A stretch of 32,701 nt of DNA, taken from positions 1-32,701 of the forward strand of contig CAJPFI010000043.1 of NCBI GenBank assembly GCA_905339295.1. Reading direction: 5' to 3'. How positions within the stretch are numbered: the first letter of the stretch is position 1; the number at the start of each line of letters is the position of its first letter. Made by a program: the position numbers and the translations under genes. The stretch comes from Burkholderiales bacterium (GTDB lineage Bacteria > Pseudomonadota > Gammaproteobacteria > Burkholderiales > Casimicrobiaceae). The notes beneath the pieces are model-generated. The model saw only the letters and a program-made list of their open reading frames with translations, was not told where the DNA came from and did not search any database. Below are positions 15,795 through 24,229 of the stretch, one piece after another.

Positions 15795-16011
15795 GGAGGA
15801 AATCTTTCAAACGCGGCCCCGAAAGGTATCGGATCGGCTCCCTGCCGGCAAGCTCAACCGATCAACAGTGCCTGGGCGTCAACCGGTTACGCGTCGCTTG
15901 CGCCGACACCGGATTGGTTGTGCCGCACCTGTGACTGGATGAGGTCGGTTTGGGGATTGGCAAGCGCTGCAAGTAGTTGATTAGCAAAACTCAACGCTGG
16001 TACAAGAGCGC

Positions 16012-16057
16012 CTCATAACCCGAAGGTCGAAGGTTCAAATCCTTCCCCCGCAACCAA
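16012..16057 (+). repeat. Right attachment site (attR), displaced tRNA-fMet 3' part
   Basis: An identical 46-bp copy of 8423-8468. It has no 5' tRNA half or promoter, so it is not a second tRNA gene. Host DNA resumes after it with the ancestral terminator. Confidence 0.95.
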
Positions 16058-16063
16058 CAATCA

Positions 16064-16106
16064 ATCGCCCCCGCCTGCCCTGGGCAGCGCGGGGGCGATC
16101 CGTTTT
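16064..16106 (+). terminator. Ancestral terminator of tRNA-fMet, separated by the element
   Basis: An 11-bp stem ATCGCCCCCGC/GCGGGGGCGAT (16064-16074 with 16089-16099) encloses an inner stem CTGCCC/GGGCAG and is followed by CCGTTTT. It lies seven bases past attR, the position expected for the terminator of the uninterrupted tRNA gene. Confidence 0.8.
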
Positions 16107-16405
16107 CGGGCACTCGTCCCGACGCAGGGCCATCCTGGTCCAGCAGGGGGCTCGGGGGCCGGCGGCGCCCACGGTCCCCAGGCGACCCGCCCCCTGGCTT
16201 CACCCCGCGCTTTGTGCGGTATCACACAGACGGGCCCCGGCCGGTCATGGCTTGATTCCTGCCGGAGACGCTCGGACCAGGGCGGGATAGCGGATGCCTG
16301 GCGGGTGGGGCAGCGGATTCCAGTGCGGACTGCAGACCCGGGATTGGTCCCGGGTTTCCGAGCCCGGACCATCGAAGGGGCTCATTCACGCAGGAGGGAG
16401 CGGCC
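16107..16405. other. Gene-free stretch before the ice-binding-like gene
   Basis: About 300 bases without a convincing gene. An 8-bp hairpin ACCCGGGA-TTGG-TCCCGGGT (16336-16355) stands about 35 bases before the Shine-Dalgarno CAGGAGGGAG (16391-16400) of the next gene and may shape its leader. No good promoter was found. Confidence 0.5.
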
Positions 16406-17332
16406 ATGGGAAGACCGACAGGTAGCTACGATCGCATTCGAGTCTCGTCGGGCGTCCGAGCGCCCGGCCTTCCGCGGAGCGGACATCGCGTCGCTCGGGC
16501 AGTCGGAGCCGCTGCGTTGGCCTTCGTGCTGGTCGACGCGGCAAACGCTGCCACGGCGCCTGACCTGGGGGCGGCCGAGCCCTTCGGCGTCGCTTCGAGC
16601 ACGTTCACCAATTCCAACACCGCGCCCCAGACCATCATCAATGGCGACGTCTGCTACACGACCCCGCCCACCACGTTTCCGCTGACCATCAACGGCACGA
16701 TCACCACACCCTGCGCCCCTGCCGTGGGCGTGGCTCAAGGCCAGGCTCTGGCCAACCTGCTGGGACAGGCCTGCACCTCGCTCGGCCCGGGAGACATCGC
16801 GCTCGACGCCGTGGTCATCGGGGCGAACCCGCCGGGGGTCTTTCCGCCCGGTTGCTATTCGAGCGGCGGCGCGATGAACGTGACCCTGAGCACGACGGTC
16901 ACCCTCAGCGGCGGCGGCGTCTACATCTTTCGGCCGGGAGGGGCGCTCAATACCGGCGACAATTCCACCGTGCTCCTGGAAAACAACGCCTGCGCGAGCA
17001 ACGTTTTCTGGGCGCCCGTCGGTGCCACGACGCTCGGGGCGAACGCCGCGCTGTCGCTGACGCCGACCTTCGTGGGGAACATCATCGATGCCGCGGGAAT
17101 TACGATCGGGCATTTCGCGCACCTGTCGGGCCGGGCGCTGGCATTCGGCGGAACGGTCACGACGGACGCCAACACGATCAGCGTGCCCACTTGCGCAGCG
17201 ATCGGCCCACCGCTCGCCGTACCCGCGCTCGCCGCATGGGCGATGATGCTTCTTGCCGCACTCATGGCGGCCGGCGGCTTTGTCGCGATCGGGCGGCGAC
17301 GCCGCCAGGCTTGGCATCGGGGGGCGCCCTGA
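16406..17332 (+). CDS. Secreted DUF3494 ice-binding-like protein with IPTL-CTERM-like tail
   Basis: A 308-residue protein. A signal peptide (basic start, hydrophobic AVGAAALAFVLV, likely cut after ANA near residue 49) precedes a DUF3494 (ice-binding/antifreeze beta-helix) domain. That domain shows GVASSTFTNSN, TIINGDVC, FPPGCYSSGGAMNVT, VYIFRPGGAL, NVFWAPVGATTLGANA, ITIGHFAHLSGRALA and TVTTDANTISVPTC, the blocks typical of the family. The C-terminus is VPALAAWAMM, a hydrophobic segment and an Arg cluster, resembling the IPTLSxW sorting signal of the IPTL-CTERM class. Actual ice binding is not shown by sequence; many members act as adhesins. The start is supported by AGGAGGGAG upstream, and a strong terminator follows. 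Confidence 0.88.
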   Translation: MGRPTGSYDRIRVSSGVRAPGLPRSGHRVARAVGAAALAFVLVDAANAATAPDLGAAEPFGVASSTFTNSNTAPQTIINGDVCYTTPPTTFPLTINGTITTPCAPAVGVAQGQALANLLGQACTSLGPGDIALDAVVIGANPPGVFPPGCYSSGGAMNVTLSTTVTLSGGGVYIFRPGGALNTGDNSTVLLENNACASNVFWAPVGATTLGANAALSLTPTFVGNIIDAAGITIGHFAHLSGRALAFGGTVTTDANTISVPTCAAIGPPLAVPALAAWAMMLLAALMAAGGFVAIGRRRRQAWHRGAP

Positions 17333-17423
17333 ACGCGTAGCGTAACGGCATCGGACTGCCGGAGCGGGACGACTCGCCCGGGCGAGGAACGGCCAAAGCG
17401 CCCCCCGCAACCCGTCGCTCGAT

Positions 17424-17455
17424 GAACGCCGAGCCCGCCGCCGGGCTCGGCGTTC
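17424..17455 (+). terminator. Terminator of the ice-binding-like gene
   Basis: A perfect 14-bp stem GAACGCCGAGCCCG/CGGGCTCGGCGTTC around CCGC, then GTTCGT. The stem is very strong but the following T run is poor. Confidence 0.65.
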
Positions 17456-17714
17456 GTTCGTCTGGCGTCGCGATCGTGCGCCAACGCACCGACATCGCGC
17501 GCCATTTCGTCCAACCTCGCTTCCAAGGCCGCGGTCGGCGCGTGCCTCCGGAAACAGGGAACCTCCTCGCTGCGCCACCGACGCAACGTCGGACGATGTC
17601 CTGGCCACCGAGTCGCCGGATCCTGATGCGAAATGCGTCGCCGGTCGACTTGTCGCATGCCCCGGAGGCGTGAAATGGTCGCGGTGAGCGATTGCCACCG
17701 GTCGACCGAACCTC
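17456..17714. other. Gene-free stretch before the tandem family
   Basis: No supported gene. On the minus strand a short helical stretch (ALEARLDEMARDVGALA) is readable at about 17470-17540 but lacks a start, family or ribosome site. No clear promoter for the first tandem gene is visible. Confidence 0.4.
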
Positions 17715-19496
17715 ATGCGAGTTCCCCGTTACGACGCTGTTCCACGCGCGCCTGGGGGCGATGCCCGTCCCGGCGCGGCCTGGACATTCGTCGCCTCCGA
17801 TCTCGTCGCGCCGCGGCCGAGGCGCGGACGCGCCTCGCCCGCTTTGCTGCCCTGGGCCTTGCTCGTGGTCGCGTTGCTCGCGGGATCGTGGATGCACAGC
17901 GCGCACGCTGCGAAGCAGACCGTGTGCAGCATCACGGTCAACTCGCCCGACGAGAAGGAGATGTTTCGCCGGAGCCTGCCCGCGGACCGGTTCGAGTTCG
18001 TCGAACTGGTCGAGAAAGGCCGGCCCGACTGGCTGGCCTCGGCCTGCCGACAGGGCATCCGCTGCGACGTCCTCGTCGTATCCGGCCATTACGACGGCAG
18101 GAGCGTGTTCTTCTCCGACCGGCTGGATGTCCAGGAGCACCTTCCCGTCGTCGAGCTGGAGCGCGTCACGTGCAGCGATTCGTGCCCGGGACTGTTCTCG
18201 CGCCTTAAGGAGGTCTACCTGTTCGGCTGCAACACGCTCAATGCCGAACCGCTGAACAGCGCTTCCGCCGAGATCGGACGCAGCCTCGTGCGCGCCGGAA
18301 ACTCGCCGGCCGGCGCCGCTCGCCTGTCGCGCGCGCTCGGCGCGCGCCATGGCGAGAGCAGCCGGGACCAGATGCGCCAGATCTTCAAGGACGTTCCATT
18401 GATCTACGGCTTCTCGTCGACCGCGCCCGTCGGCCCCGCGGCGGGCGCGTTGCTCGGCCGCCACTTCCGGGCCGGGGGAGGCGGCGAGGTGGCGAGCGGG
18501 CGCGCGAGCGCGCGACTGCTCGAGCAGTTCCGCGCCCATTCAATGGTGACGACCCGTGGCATGGGCGAGTCCGACCCGCAGGCGACCTATCGACAGGACG
18601 TGTGCAGCTTCGCAGACGATCGCGTGACGCCCGAGCGGAGGCTTTCCTTCGTCCACGGGCTCCTCGGCCGCGACATGGCCGAGGTGCGGATGTTCCTCGA
18701 TCGCATCGAGAAGAGCGTGGAGTCGCTGGGCGACGCGGAGCGCCGCTCGCCGCTGGTGGCTGGCGTGCTCGCCGACATCGCCGGCGACGACGCGGCGCGG
18801 ACGCGCTTCCTGACGTTCGCACGCGACGCCGACCAGCCGGTGGTGCGCGCGCGCATGCTGGCGCTGGCGCATGACCTGGGCTGGCTGACGCTCGAGGAAG
18901 AACGCACGGAACTGATCCGGATGTTCCGCGAGCGGCTCGCGTCGGGTTCGGCGGGCGCCGCCGACGTCGACCTGGCATGCACGCTCAACGAAGACCGCGA
19001 GCTGGATGCCGAGCTGCATCGGCTGGCCGGCGCGCAGCGCCGGGCCGACGGCGTCGCGCACGACGCGATCCTGGCATGCCTCGGCAGCGGCGAAGGCCAC
19101 GCGCGCACGCTGGAGGCCCTCACCGGCCCGAACGACGACGATGCGAGGATCGCCCAGGTCTACCTGCGCCACCGCCCGGTCGCCGACGTGAACGAGCTTC
19201 GCGCCATCGCCCGCGGGATCGCGCGCATGCGCGATTCCGCCGGGCAGGTGCTGGCGCTGAACGCCCTCGCGAGCCATCGCCTTTCCGATCCGGAGAGCCT
19301 CGAGTCGCTCGCGCGGCTGTATCCCGTCGCCGATTCCCCCGTGGTCCAGACGGCGATCGCCGGCGTCCTGATCCGCTCGGACTACGAGGCGATCGAAACC
19401 GACGGTCTCCTGCGGACGCTTCGCGCGCATCGCCTCAGGTCCCGCGACGGCGACAACATGGTCGACGTCCTCATCCGGCGGCTCCAGGCGCGATAG
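17715..19496 (+). CDS. Tandem secreted His/Cys family protein, copy 1
   Basis: 593 residues. I cannot name the family. A long N-terminus contains a hydrophobic signal (LLPWALLVVALLAGSWMHSAHA, split here as LLPWALLVV and ALLAGSWM) with a likely cut after AHA near residue 65, implying export. The core starts TVCSITVNSPDE. H125 lies in VLVVSGHYDG at the end of a predicted strand and C172 in [10 protein letters not shown] at the end of another. This is the His-then-Cys order of clan CD peptidases (caspase, CHAT, legumain). From about residue 270 the protein is helical with repeat-like segments (FLTFARDADQPVVRARMLALA; VQTAIAGVLIRSDYEAI), suggesting HEAT-like repeats. C111 and C157 are shared only with copy 3. 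The ATG at 17715 has no clear ribosome site. Confidence 0.85.
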   Translation: MRVPRYDAVPRAPGGDARPGAAWTFVASDLVAPRPRRGRASPALLPWALLVVALLAGSWMHSAHAAKQTVCSITVNSPDEKEMFRRSLPADRFEFVELVEKGRPDWLASACRQGIRCDVLVVSGHYDGRSVFFSDRLDVQEHLPVVELERVTCSDSCPGLFSRLKEVYLFGCNTLNAEPLNSASAEIGRSLVRAGNSPAGAARLSRALGARHGESSRDQMRQIFKDVPLIYGFSSTAPVGPAAGALLGRHFRAGGGGEVASGRASARLLEQFRAHSMVTTRGMGESDPQATYRQDVCSFADDRVTPERRLSFVHGLLGRDMAEVRMFLDRIEKSVESLGDAERRSPLVAGVLADIAGDDAARTRFLTFARDADQPVVRARMLALAHDLGWLTLEEERTELIRMFRERLASGSAGAADVDLACTLNEDRELDAELHRLAGAQRRADGVAHDAILACLGSGEGHARTLEALTGPNDDDARIAQVYLRHRPVADVNELRAIARGIARMRDSAGQVLALNALASHRLSDPESLESLARLYPVADSPVVQTAIAGVLIRSDYEAIETDGLLRTLRAHRLRSRDGDNMVDVLIRRLQAR

Positions 19497-19538
19497 CGCG
19501 GCCCCGGAGCCCCGCGGCTGCCCGGCCCCGGGGTGCCC

Positions 19539-19552
19539 GTGCAATACTGCAC
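19539..19552. promoter_or_regulatory. Palindrome in the leader of copy 2
   Basis: GTGCA-ATAC-TGCAC, a 5-bp inverted repeat 24 bases before the ATG of copy 2 in a gap of 80 bases. It contains an AT-rich step that could be a -10 region. It may be an operator or a transcript hairpin; neither is shown. Confidence 0.35.
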
Positions 19553-19576
19553 GCCCGATTCGCGCGCGGTTCACGC

Positions 19577-21235
19577 ATGTCCCGTTTCACGACAGTCGCA
19601 CTGCTGTCCGCCGTGCTGGCCGCGGCGTGGATCCACGACGCCCGGGCCGCCGCGAAGACCGTGTGCACGATCACGATCAACTCGCCCGACGAGAAGGAGT
19701 CGTTCCGGCGCCACCTGCCCGCGGACCGGTTCACTTTCGTCGAACTGGTCGAGGAGGGCAGGCCCGACTGGCTGGAATCGGCGCGTCGCGCGGGCATCCG
19801 TTGCGACGTGCTGGTCGTGTCCGGCCACTACGACGGCGGCAGCGTGTACTTCTCCGACCAGACGGGGGCGCGCGAGCACCTGCCCGTCGACGAGCTGGAG
19901 CGCGTGTCGTGCAGCGACGCCGGGGACGGATTGTTCTCGCGACTCGGCGAGGTCTACCTGTTCGGCTGCAACACGCTCAACCCCGGGGCGAGGAAGCGCC
20001 CGTCCTGCGAGGTCGAGCGCAGCCTGATTCGTTCCGGCCACACGCCCGAGGACGCGGCGCGCATCGTCCGGACGCTGGCCGAACGCCACGGCGAGAGCAG
20101 CAGGGACCGGATGCGGCTGATCTTTGCCGGCGTCCCGGTGATCTACGGATTCGCCGCGAGCGCGCCGATCGGTCCCGTCGCCGGGGCGTTGCTGGACGGC
20201 TACTTTCGCGCGGGGGGCCATCGGGACACGGGCAGCGGCAAGGTGAGCGCGAGGCTGCTCGAACGCTTTCGCGCACACGCGCTGGTCGCCACGCGCGGCG
20301 TGACGGCCGGCGACCCCGAGGCGGACTACCGGAGGGACGTGTGCACGTTCGCCGACGACCGGCTGTCGTCGTCCGAGAAGCTCGCGTTCGTGTTGCGCCT
20401 GCTGAACCGCGGGATGGCGGAGGCGCGCCTGTACCTCGATCGGATCGAGGCGCTCGTCGCGACGGTCGGCGACGCCGATCGCCGGTCGCCCTCGGTTGCG
20501 AGCTCGCTGGAGGCGATCGCGAACGACCTTGCGATTCGCGATCGGTTCCTGATCTTCGCCCGGGACGCCGACCTGCTCCCGGTGCGCGCGCGCATGTTCG
20601 CGCTCGCGGAGCGCCTGGGGTGGCTCACGCGCGCGGAGGCCCGCGCGGAGCTGGTGCGCCTCATCGCCGGGAGGCTCGCAGCGGACGATCTCGGCGAGGC
20701 CGACGTCGACCTGGTGTGCACGCTCAACCGGGACCGGCAGCTGGACGCCGAGCGCCAGCACCTCGAACGCCCCGCGCAACCGCCGGGCGGCGTCGCGGGC
20801 TGGGCGGTGCTGGCATGCCTCGGGAGCGGCGCGGGACATGCCCGCACGATCGAGGCGCTCACGGGGGCGCGCGAGGCGGACGCAAGGCTCGCGCAGGTCT
20901 ACCTGCACCACCGGCCGATCGACGACGCGATCGAGCTGCGTACTGCTGTCGACGGAATCGCGCGGATGAAGGACGCGCCGGCCCAGGTGCGGGCGCTCGG
21001 TGCGATCGCGCGGCAAGGCGTTTCCGACCGCGAGAGCGTCGAGGCCCTCGTGCGCGTCTACGCGCTCGCGGGCTCCGCGGATGTCCAGAGCGCCGCCGCG
21101 GGCGTGCTGATTCGCTCGGACGTCGATTCGATCGGGCGCCCGGCCCTGCTCGACAAGCTCAGGCGGCACCGGATCGCGTCCGCCGGCGGCCAGACGCTCG
21201 TCGATGTCCTGATCCGTCGGCTCGAGCGGCGCTGA
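19577..21235 (+). CDS. Tandem secreted His/Cys family protein, copy 2
   Basis: 552 residues with a clean signal peptide (MSRFTTVALLSAVLAAAWIH, likely cut after ARA near 24). It aligns with copies 1 and 3 over its whole length: TVCTITINSPDE, LPADRFTFVELVEEGRPDWL, H84 in VVSGHYDGGS, C131 in [13 protein letters not shown] plus a Gly-rich segment near 170-200, FARDAD, ACLGSGAGHAR, AQVYLHHRP and the ending DVLIRRLERR. The predicted His/Cys pair is kept. Two other cysteines present in copies 1 and 3 are R71 and G116 here, and a new Cys appears in RPSCEVERS. Function is unknown; a periplasmic peptidase or a peptidase-derived binding protein is an inference. Confidence 0.87.
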   Translation: MSRFTTVALLSAVLAAAWIHDARAAAKTVCTITINSPDEKESFRRHLPADRFTFVELVEEGRPDWLESARRAGIRCDVLVVSGHYDGGSVYFSDQTGAREHLPVDELERVSCSDAGDGLFSRLGEVYLFGCNTLNPGARKRPSCEVERSLIRSGHTPEDAARIVRTLAERHGESSRDRMRLIFAGVPVIYGFAASAPIGPVAGALLDGYFRAGGHRDTGSGKVSARLLERFRAHALVATRGVTAGDPEADYRRDVCTFADDRLSSSEKLAFVLRLLNRGMAEARLYLDRIEALVATVGDADRRSPSVASSLEAIANDLAIRDRFLIFARDADLLPVRARMFALAERLGWLTRAEARAELVRLIAGRLAADDLGEADVDLVCTLNRDRQLDAERQHLERPAQPPGGVAGWAVLACLGSGAGHARTIEALTGAREADARLAQVYLHHRPIDDAIELRTAVDGIARMKDAPAQVRALGAIARQGVSDRESVEALVRVYALAGSADVQSAAAGVLIRSDVDSIGRPALLDKLRRHRIASAGGQTLVDVLIRRLERR

Positions 21236-21251
21236 CGGGGGGTACACGCCG

Positions 21252-21276
21252 CGCGCCACGCCTGTAGAATGGCGCG
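21252..21276 (+). promoter_or_regulatory. Inverted repeat with -10-like element before copy 3
   Basis: CGCGCCA (21252-21258) and TGGCGCG (21270-21276) flank CGCCTGTAGAA. The sequence TAGAAT (21265-21270) matches the -10 consensus in five of six bases and lies 30 bases before the ATG. No good -35 is seen. Confidence 0.35.
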
Positions 21277-21300
21277 TCCCCCGGCCGACGCCACCGACGC

Positions 21301-22962
21301 ATGACCCGCAAGGTCGCCCTCGCCCTGCTCGCCGCGGGGCTCGCGTTCCTTCCCGCTCCCGGTGCGTACGCGGAGGGGAAGAAGACCGTTTGCACGATCA
21401 CCGTCAATTCCGCCGACGAGCGCGAGACGTTTCGCCGCAACCTGCCTGCGGACGACTACCGGTTCGTCGAGCTGGTCGAGCGGGGCCGGTCCGACTGGCT
21501 GGCGTCGGCCTGCCGGCAGGGCGTCCGCTGCGACGTCCTCGTCATCTCGGGCCACTTCGACGGCGGCACCGAGTTCTACACGGACAGCCTGGATGCGCGC
21601 GAGTACCTGCCGGTCGACGAGATGGAGCGTGTCTCGTGCAGCGATTCGTGCCCGGGGTTGTTCTCGCGGCTGAAGGAGGTCTACCTGTTCGGCTGCAATA
21701 CGCTCAATGCCGAACCGTTGCGCAGTGCGTCCGACGAGATCGGACGCAGCCTCGTGCGTGCGGGGCACTCGCCGGCGGACGCCGAGCGGCTGTCGCGCGT
21801 GCTCTCCGAGAGGCACGCAGAGAGCAACCGCGACCGGATGCGAAACGTCTTCAAGGACGTACCGGTGATCTACGGCTTCTCCGGCAAGGCGCCGCTGGGA
21901 CGCTACGCCGGTCCCGTGCTGGACCGTTACCTCCGGACCGGAGGCGTCGCCGAGATCGGCAGCGGCCGGGCGAGCGCAACCCTTCTCGGCGCGTTCGCGC
22001 CGACCGGGATGACGGTCGCCACGGGCGCGACCGATGCCGACGCGCACGCGGGCTTCCGCCGGGATGCCTGCCAGTTCTCGGACGATCGGCTGACGGTCGC
22101 GGGCAAGGTCGGGTTCGTCCATGAGCTGCTGCGGCGCGACATGGCGGAAGTGCGGATGTTCCTCGACGCCATCGAGCGATTCGCCGGAACGGTCGGGGGG
22201 CCCGAGCGCCGGTCGCCCGCGACGGCGCAGGCGCTCGAGGGGATCGCGCGGGACCGGGATGCTCGCGATCGCTTCCTGGCCTTCGCGCGCGACGCCGACG
22301 AGCCCGCGGTGCGCATGCGCATGACCACGCTCGCGCGCGCGTTCGACTGGCTCTCGGCGGACGAGGAGCGGGACGAGTACACGCGGATGGTGCTCGACCG
22401 TTCCGCGCGGAACGCGACGGATGCCACCGACGTCAGGCTCGCCTGCACGCTCGACCGCCAACGCGATCTCGGCCGGGACCTCGTCGCCCGGCCGCTGCCA
22501 TCCGGCCCGTCCGGCGGCCTCGCCCACGCCGCCGTGCTGGCGTGTCTCGGAAGCCCGGAAGGCCATGCCCGCGTGCTCGGCGCGCTCGTCGGCGGCAACC
22601 ACGACGACGTCCAGATCGCGCAGATCTACCTGCACCATCGCCCGATCGCCGACACGGGCGAGCTCCGCGCCGTGACCAGCGGCATCGTGCGCATGCCCGG
22701 ATCCGAGGCGCAGGTCCGCGCGCTCGACACGCTCGCCGGCCATCGCCTCGACGACCCCGAGAGCCTTACGGCGCTCGCGCACCTGTTTCCGAAGACGCGT
22801 TCGCTGCAGGTCCAGCGCGCGATCGCGGGAATCCTGATCCGCGCGGACTTCCGGACGCTATCGCGCATCGACGTGGTGAAGACGCTGGTCCGGCATCGGC
22901 TGAGATCGCCTGACGGCCGCGACCTGATCGACGTCCTCATCCGGCGACTGCAGAGCGTGTAG
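21301..22962 (+). CDS. Tandem secreted His/Cys family protein, copy 3
   Basis: 553 residues with a signal peptide ([18 protein letters not shown], likely cut after AYA near 24). Same architecture as copies 1 and 2: [26 protein letters not shown]85 in [11 protein letters not shown]132 in [15 protein letters not shown] at 113-117, [51 protein letters not shown] and the ending [10 protein letters not shown]. By eye it resembles copy 1 more than copy 2 around the Cys-rich segment. The invariance of the His and Cys motifs in all three copies argues for a conserved site. It is followed after 96 bases by ltaE in the same direction. Confidence 0.87.
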   Translation: MTRKVALALLAAGLAFLPAPGAYAEGKKTVCTITVNSADERETFRRNLPADDYRFVELVERGRSDWLASACRQGVRCDVLVISGHFDGGTEFYTDSLDAREYLPVDEMERVSCSDSCPGLFSRLKEVYLFGCNTLNAEPLRSASDEIGRSLVRAGHSPADAERLSRVLSERHAESNRDRMRNVFKDVPVIYGFSGKAPLGRYAGPVLDRYLRTGGVAEIGSGRASATLLGAFAPTGMTVATGATDADAHAGFRRDACQFSDDRLTVAGKVGFVHELLRRDMAEVRMFLDAIERFAGTVGGPERRSPATAQALEGIARDRDARDRFLAFARDADEPAVRMRMTTLARAFDWLSADEERDEYTRMVLDRSARNATDATDVRLACTLDRQRDLGRDLVARPLPSGPSGGLAHAAVLACLGSPEGHARVLGALVGGNHDDVQIAQIYLHHRPIADTGELRAVTSGIVRMPGSEAQVRALDTLAGHRLDDPESLTALAHLFPKTRSLQVQRAIAGILIRADFRTLSRIDVVKTLVRHRLRSPDGRDLIDVLIRRLQSV

Positions 22963-23058
22963 AGCCGGTCCGGTCGCGATGCCAGCCTCCGCGCTGCCCG
23001 CCCGCACCCGCGGCGCGCGCCTCCGCGCCGGCGCGAGCGGTGTCCGGGCGGCGCGGCG

Positions 23059-24096
23059 ATGACCATCGACCTGCGCTCGGACACGGTCACGCGTCCGTCC
23101 GCCGCGATGCGCGCGGCGATGGCGGCCGCGCCGGTCGGCGACGACCAGTACGGCGAGGATCCGACCGTCAACGCACTGCAGGAGCGCGTCGCGGCGCAGC
23201 TCGGCAAGGAATGTGCGATCTTCCTGCCGTCGGGCACGATGGCGAACCAGGTCGCGCTGCGCACGCTCACGCGCCCCGGCGACGACGTGCTGGTGAGCCG
23301 CGAGAGCCACGCGGTGTGGCACGAGATGGGCGGCTCCGCGGCGAACGCGGGCGTCCAGTTCACCGAGATCGGCACGGGCGGCACGTTCGACGCGGCCGAC
23401 GTGCTCGCCGCGGCGAAGCCGCGCGGCCACCCGATCTATCCGCCGACGACGCTCGTCGAAATCGAGAACACGCACAACCGCTCGGGCGGTGTGGTCGTGC
23501 CCCAGGACATGGTCGAGCGCGTGTGCGCCGCGGCGCGCGGGCGCGGCCTCGCGACGTTCCTCGACGGCGCGCGCCTGTGGAACGCCGCGATCGCGAGCCG
23601 GCGCAAGGAGGCCGAGCTCGCCGCGCCGTTCGACCTCGTCGCGGTGTCGCTGTCGAAGGGACTGGGCGCGCCGGGGGGGTCGCTCCTCGCCGGATCGCGC
23701 GCGACGATCGACCTCGCGATCCGCTACCGGCGGATGTTCGGCGGGGCGATGCGGCAGGTCGGCATCCTCGCCGCGGCGGGTGTCTACGCGCTCGATCACA
23801 ACCTCGCGCGCCTCGCCGACGACCATGCGAACGCGCGCCTCTTCGCCTCGCGGCTCGCGCAGAGCCGCAACGCCGTGCTCGATCCCGAGACCGTGCAGAC
23901 GAACATCGTCGTGTTCGGGCTCGGTGCCGATGCGCCCGACGGCGCGGAGGTCGTGTCCGCGGCGCGCGAGCGCGGCGTGCTCGTGTTCGCGTTCGGGCCG
24001 CGCACGATACGCGCGGTGACGCACCTGGACGTCACCCGCGCGCAGTGCGGGCAGGCGGGGGACATCCTCGCGGCGATCGTCGAGCGCACCGGCTGA
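23059..24096 (+). CDS. ltaE: Low-specificity L-threonine aldolase
   Basis: A 345-residue fold-type I PLP enzyme that cleaves L-threonine/allo-threonine to glycine and acetaldehyde. Family blocks include [14 protein letters not shown] at the start, [22 protein letters not shown], the stacking histidine in [30 protein letters not shown] with D169, and the PLP lysine K200 in [12 protein letters not shown]. Length is normal (about 335-350). The ATG at 23059 is chosen from the family N-terminus. Together with the threonine operon at the left of the window it would allow both synthesis and breakdown of threonine, though the two are not co-transcribed. Confidence 0.95.
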   Translation: MTIDLRSDTVTRPSAAMRAAMAAAPVGDDQYGEDPTVNALQERVAAQLGKECAIFLPSGTMANQVALRTLTRPGDDVLVSRESHAVWHEMGGSAANAGVQFTEIGTGGTFDAADVLAAAKPRGHPIYPPTTLVEIENTHNRSGGVVVPQDMVERVCAAARGRGLATFLDGARLWNAAIASRRKEAELAAPFDLVAVSLSKGLGAPGGSLLAGSRATIDLAIRYRRMFGGAMRQVGILAAAGVYALDHNLARLADDHANARLFASRLAQSRNAVLDPETVQTNIVVFGLGADAPDGAEVVSAARERGVLVFAFGPRTIRAVTHLDVTRAQCGQAGDILAAIVERTG

Positions 24097-24127
24097 CGCC
24101 GGACATCGTGCGCGCGCGCCCGTCCAA

Positions 24128-24157
24128 TTGACGTCCCCTCGGCGACTCGGGTACCGT
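24128..24157 (+). promoter_or_regulatory. Possible promoter of the ABC uptake operon
   Basis: TTGACG (24128-24133), an 18-base spacer, then TACCGT (24152-24157), about 70 bases before the binding-protein start. The -35 is good and the -10 is poor. Confidence 0.4.
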
Positions 24158-24229
24158 GGACGGCCGAACGACGAAGACCGTGGCCGGCGCTCGTGCCGGA
24201 ACGCGGCGCCGTGCTCAAAGGAGGAATCG

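Larger units (their letters stand above)
8423..16057. mobile_element. 7.6-kb integrative element in tRNA-fMet carrying an R-M system
   Basis: Bounded by perfect 46-bp direct repeats. Next to attL is the integrase gene, reading toward it. The contents in order are tyrosine recombinase, excisionase-like gene, second recombinase, hairpin array, RHH regulator, small unknown gene, methyltransferase-specificity fusion and nuclease. There are no visible replication, conjugation or phage structural genes, so it looks like a defence island or a satellite-like unit. The part from about 12000 to 15950 is clearly lower in G+C than the flanking chromosome, consistent with recent transfer. Confidence 0.92.

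Noticed and set aside
15114-15980. A 288-codon open frame on the plus strand antisense to the nuclease gene
   Set aside because: The opposite strand has a coherent protein with a PD-(D/E)XK pattern; this frame shows no family features or ribosome site.
16012-16057. A second tRNA-Met gene
   Set aside because: Only the 3' part from the anticodon loop is present, with no 5' half or promoter; it is the right attachment site.
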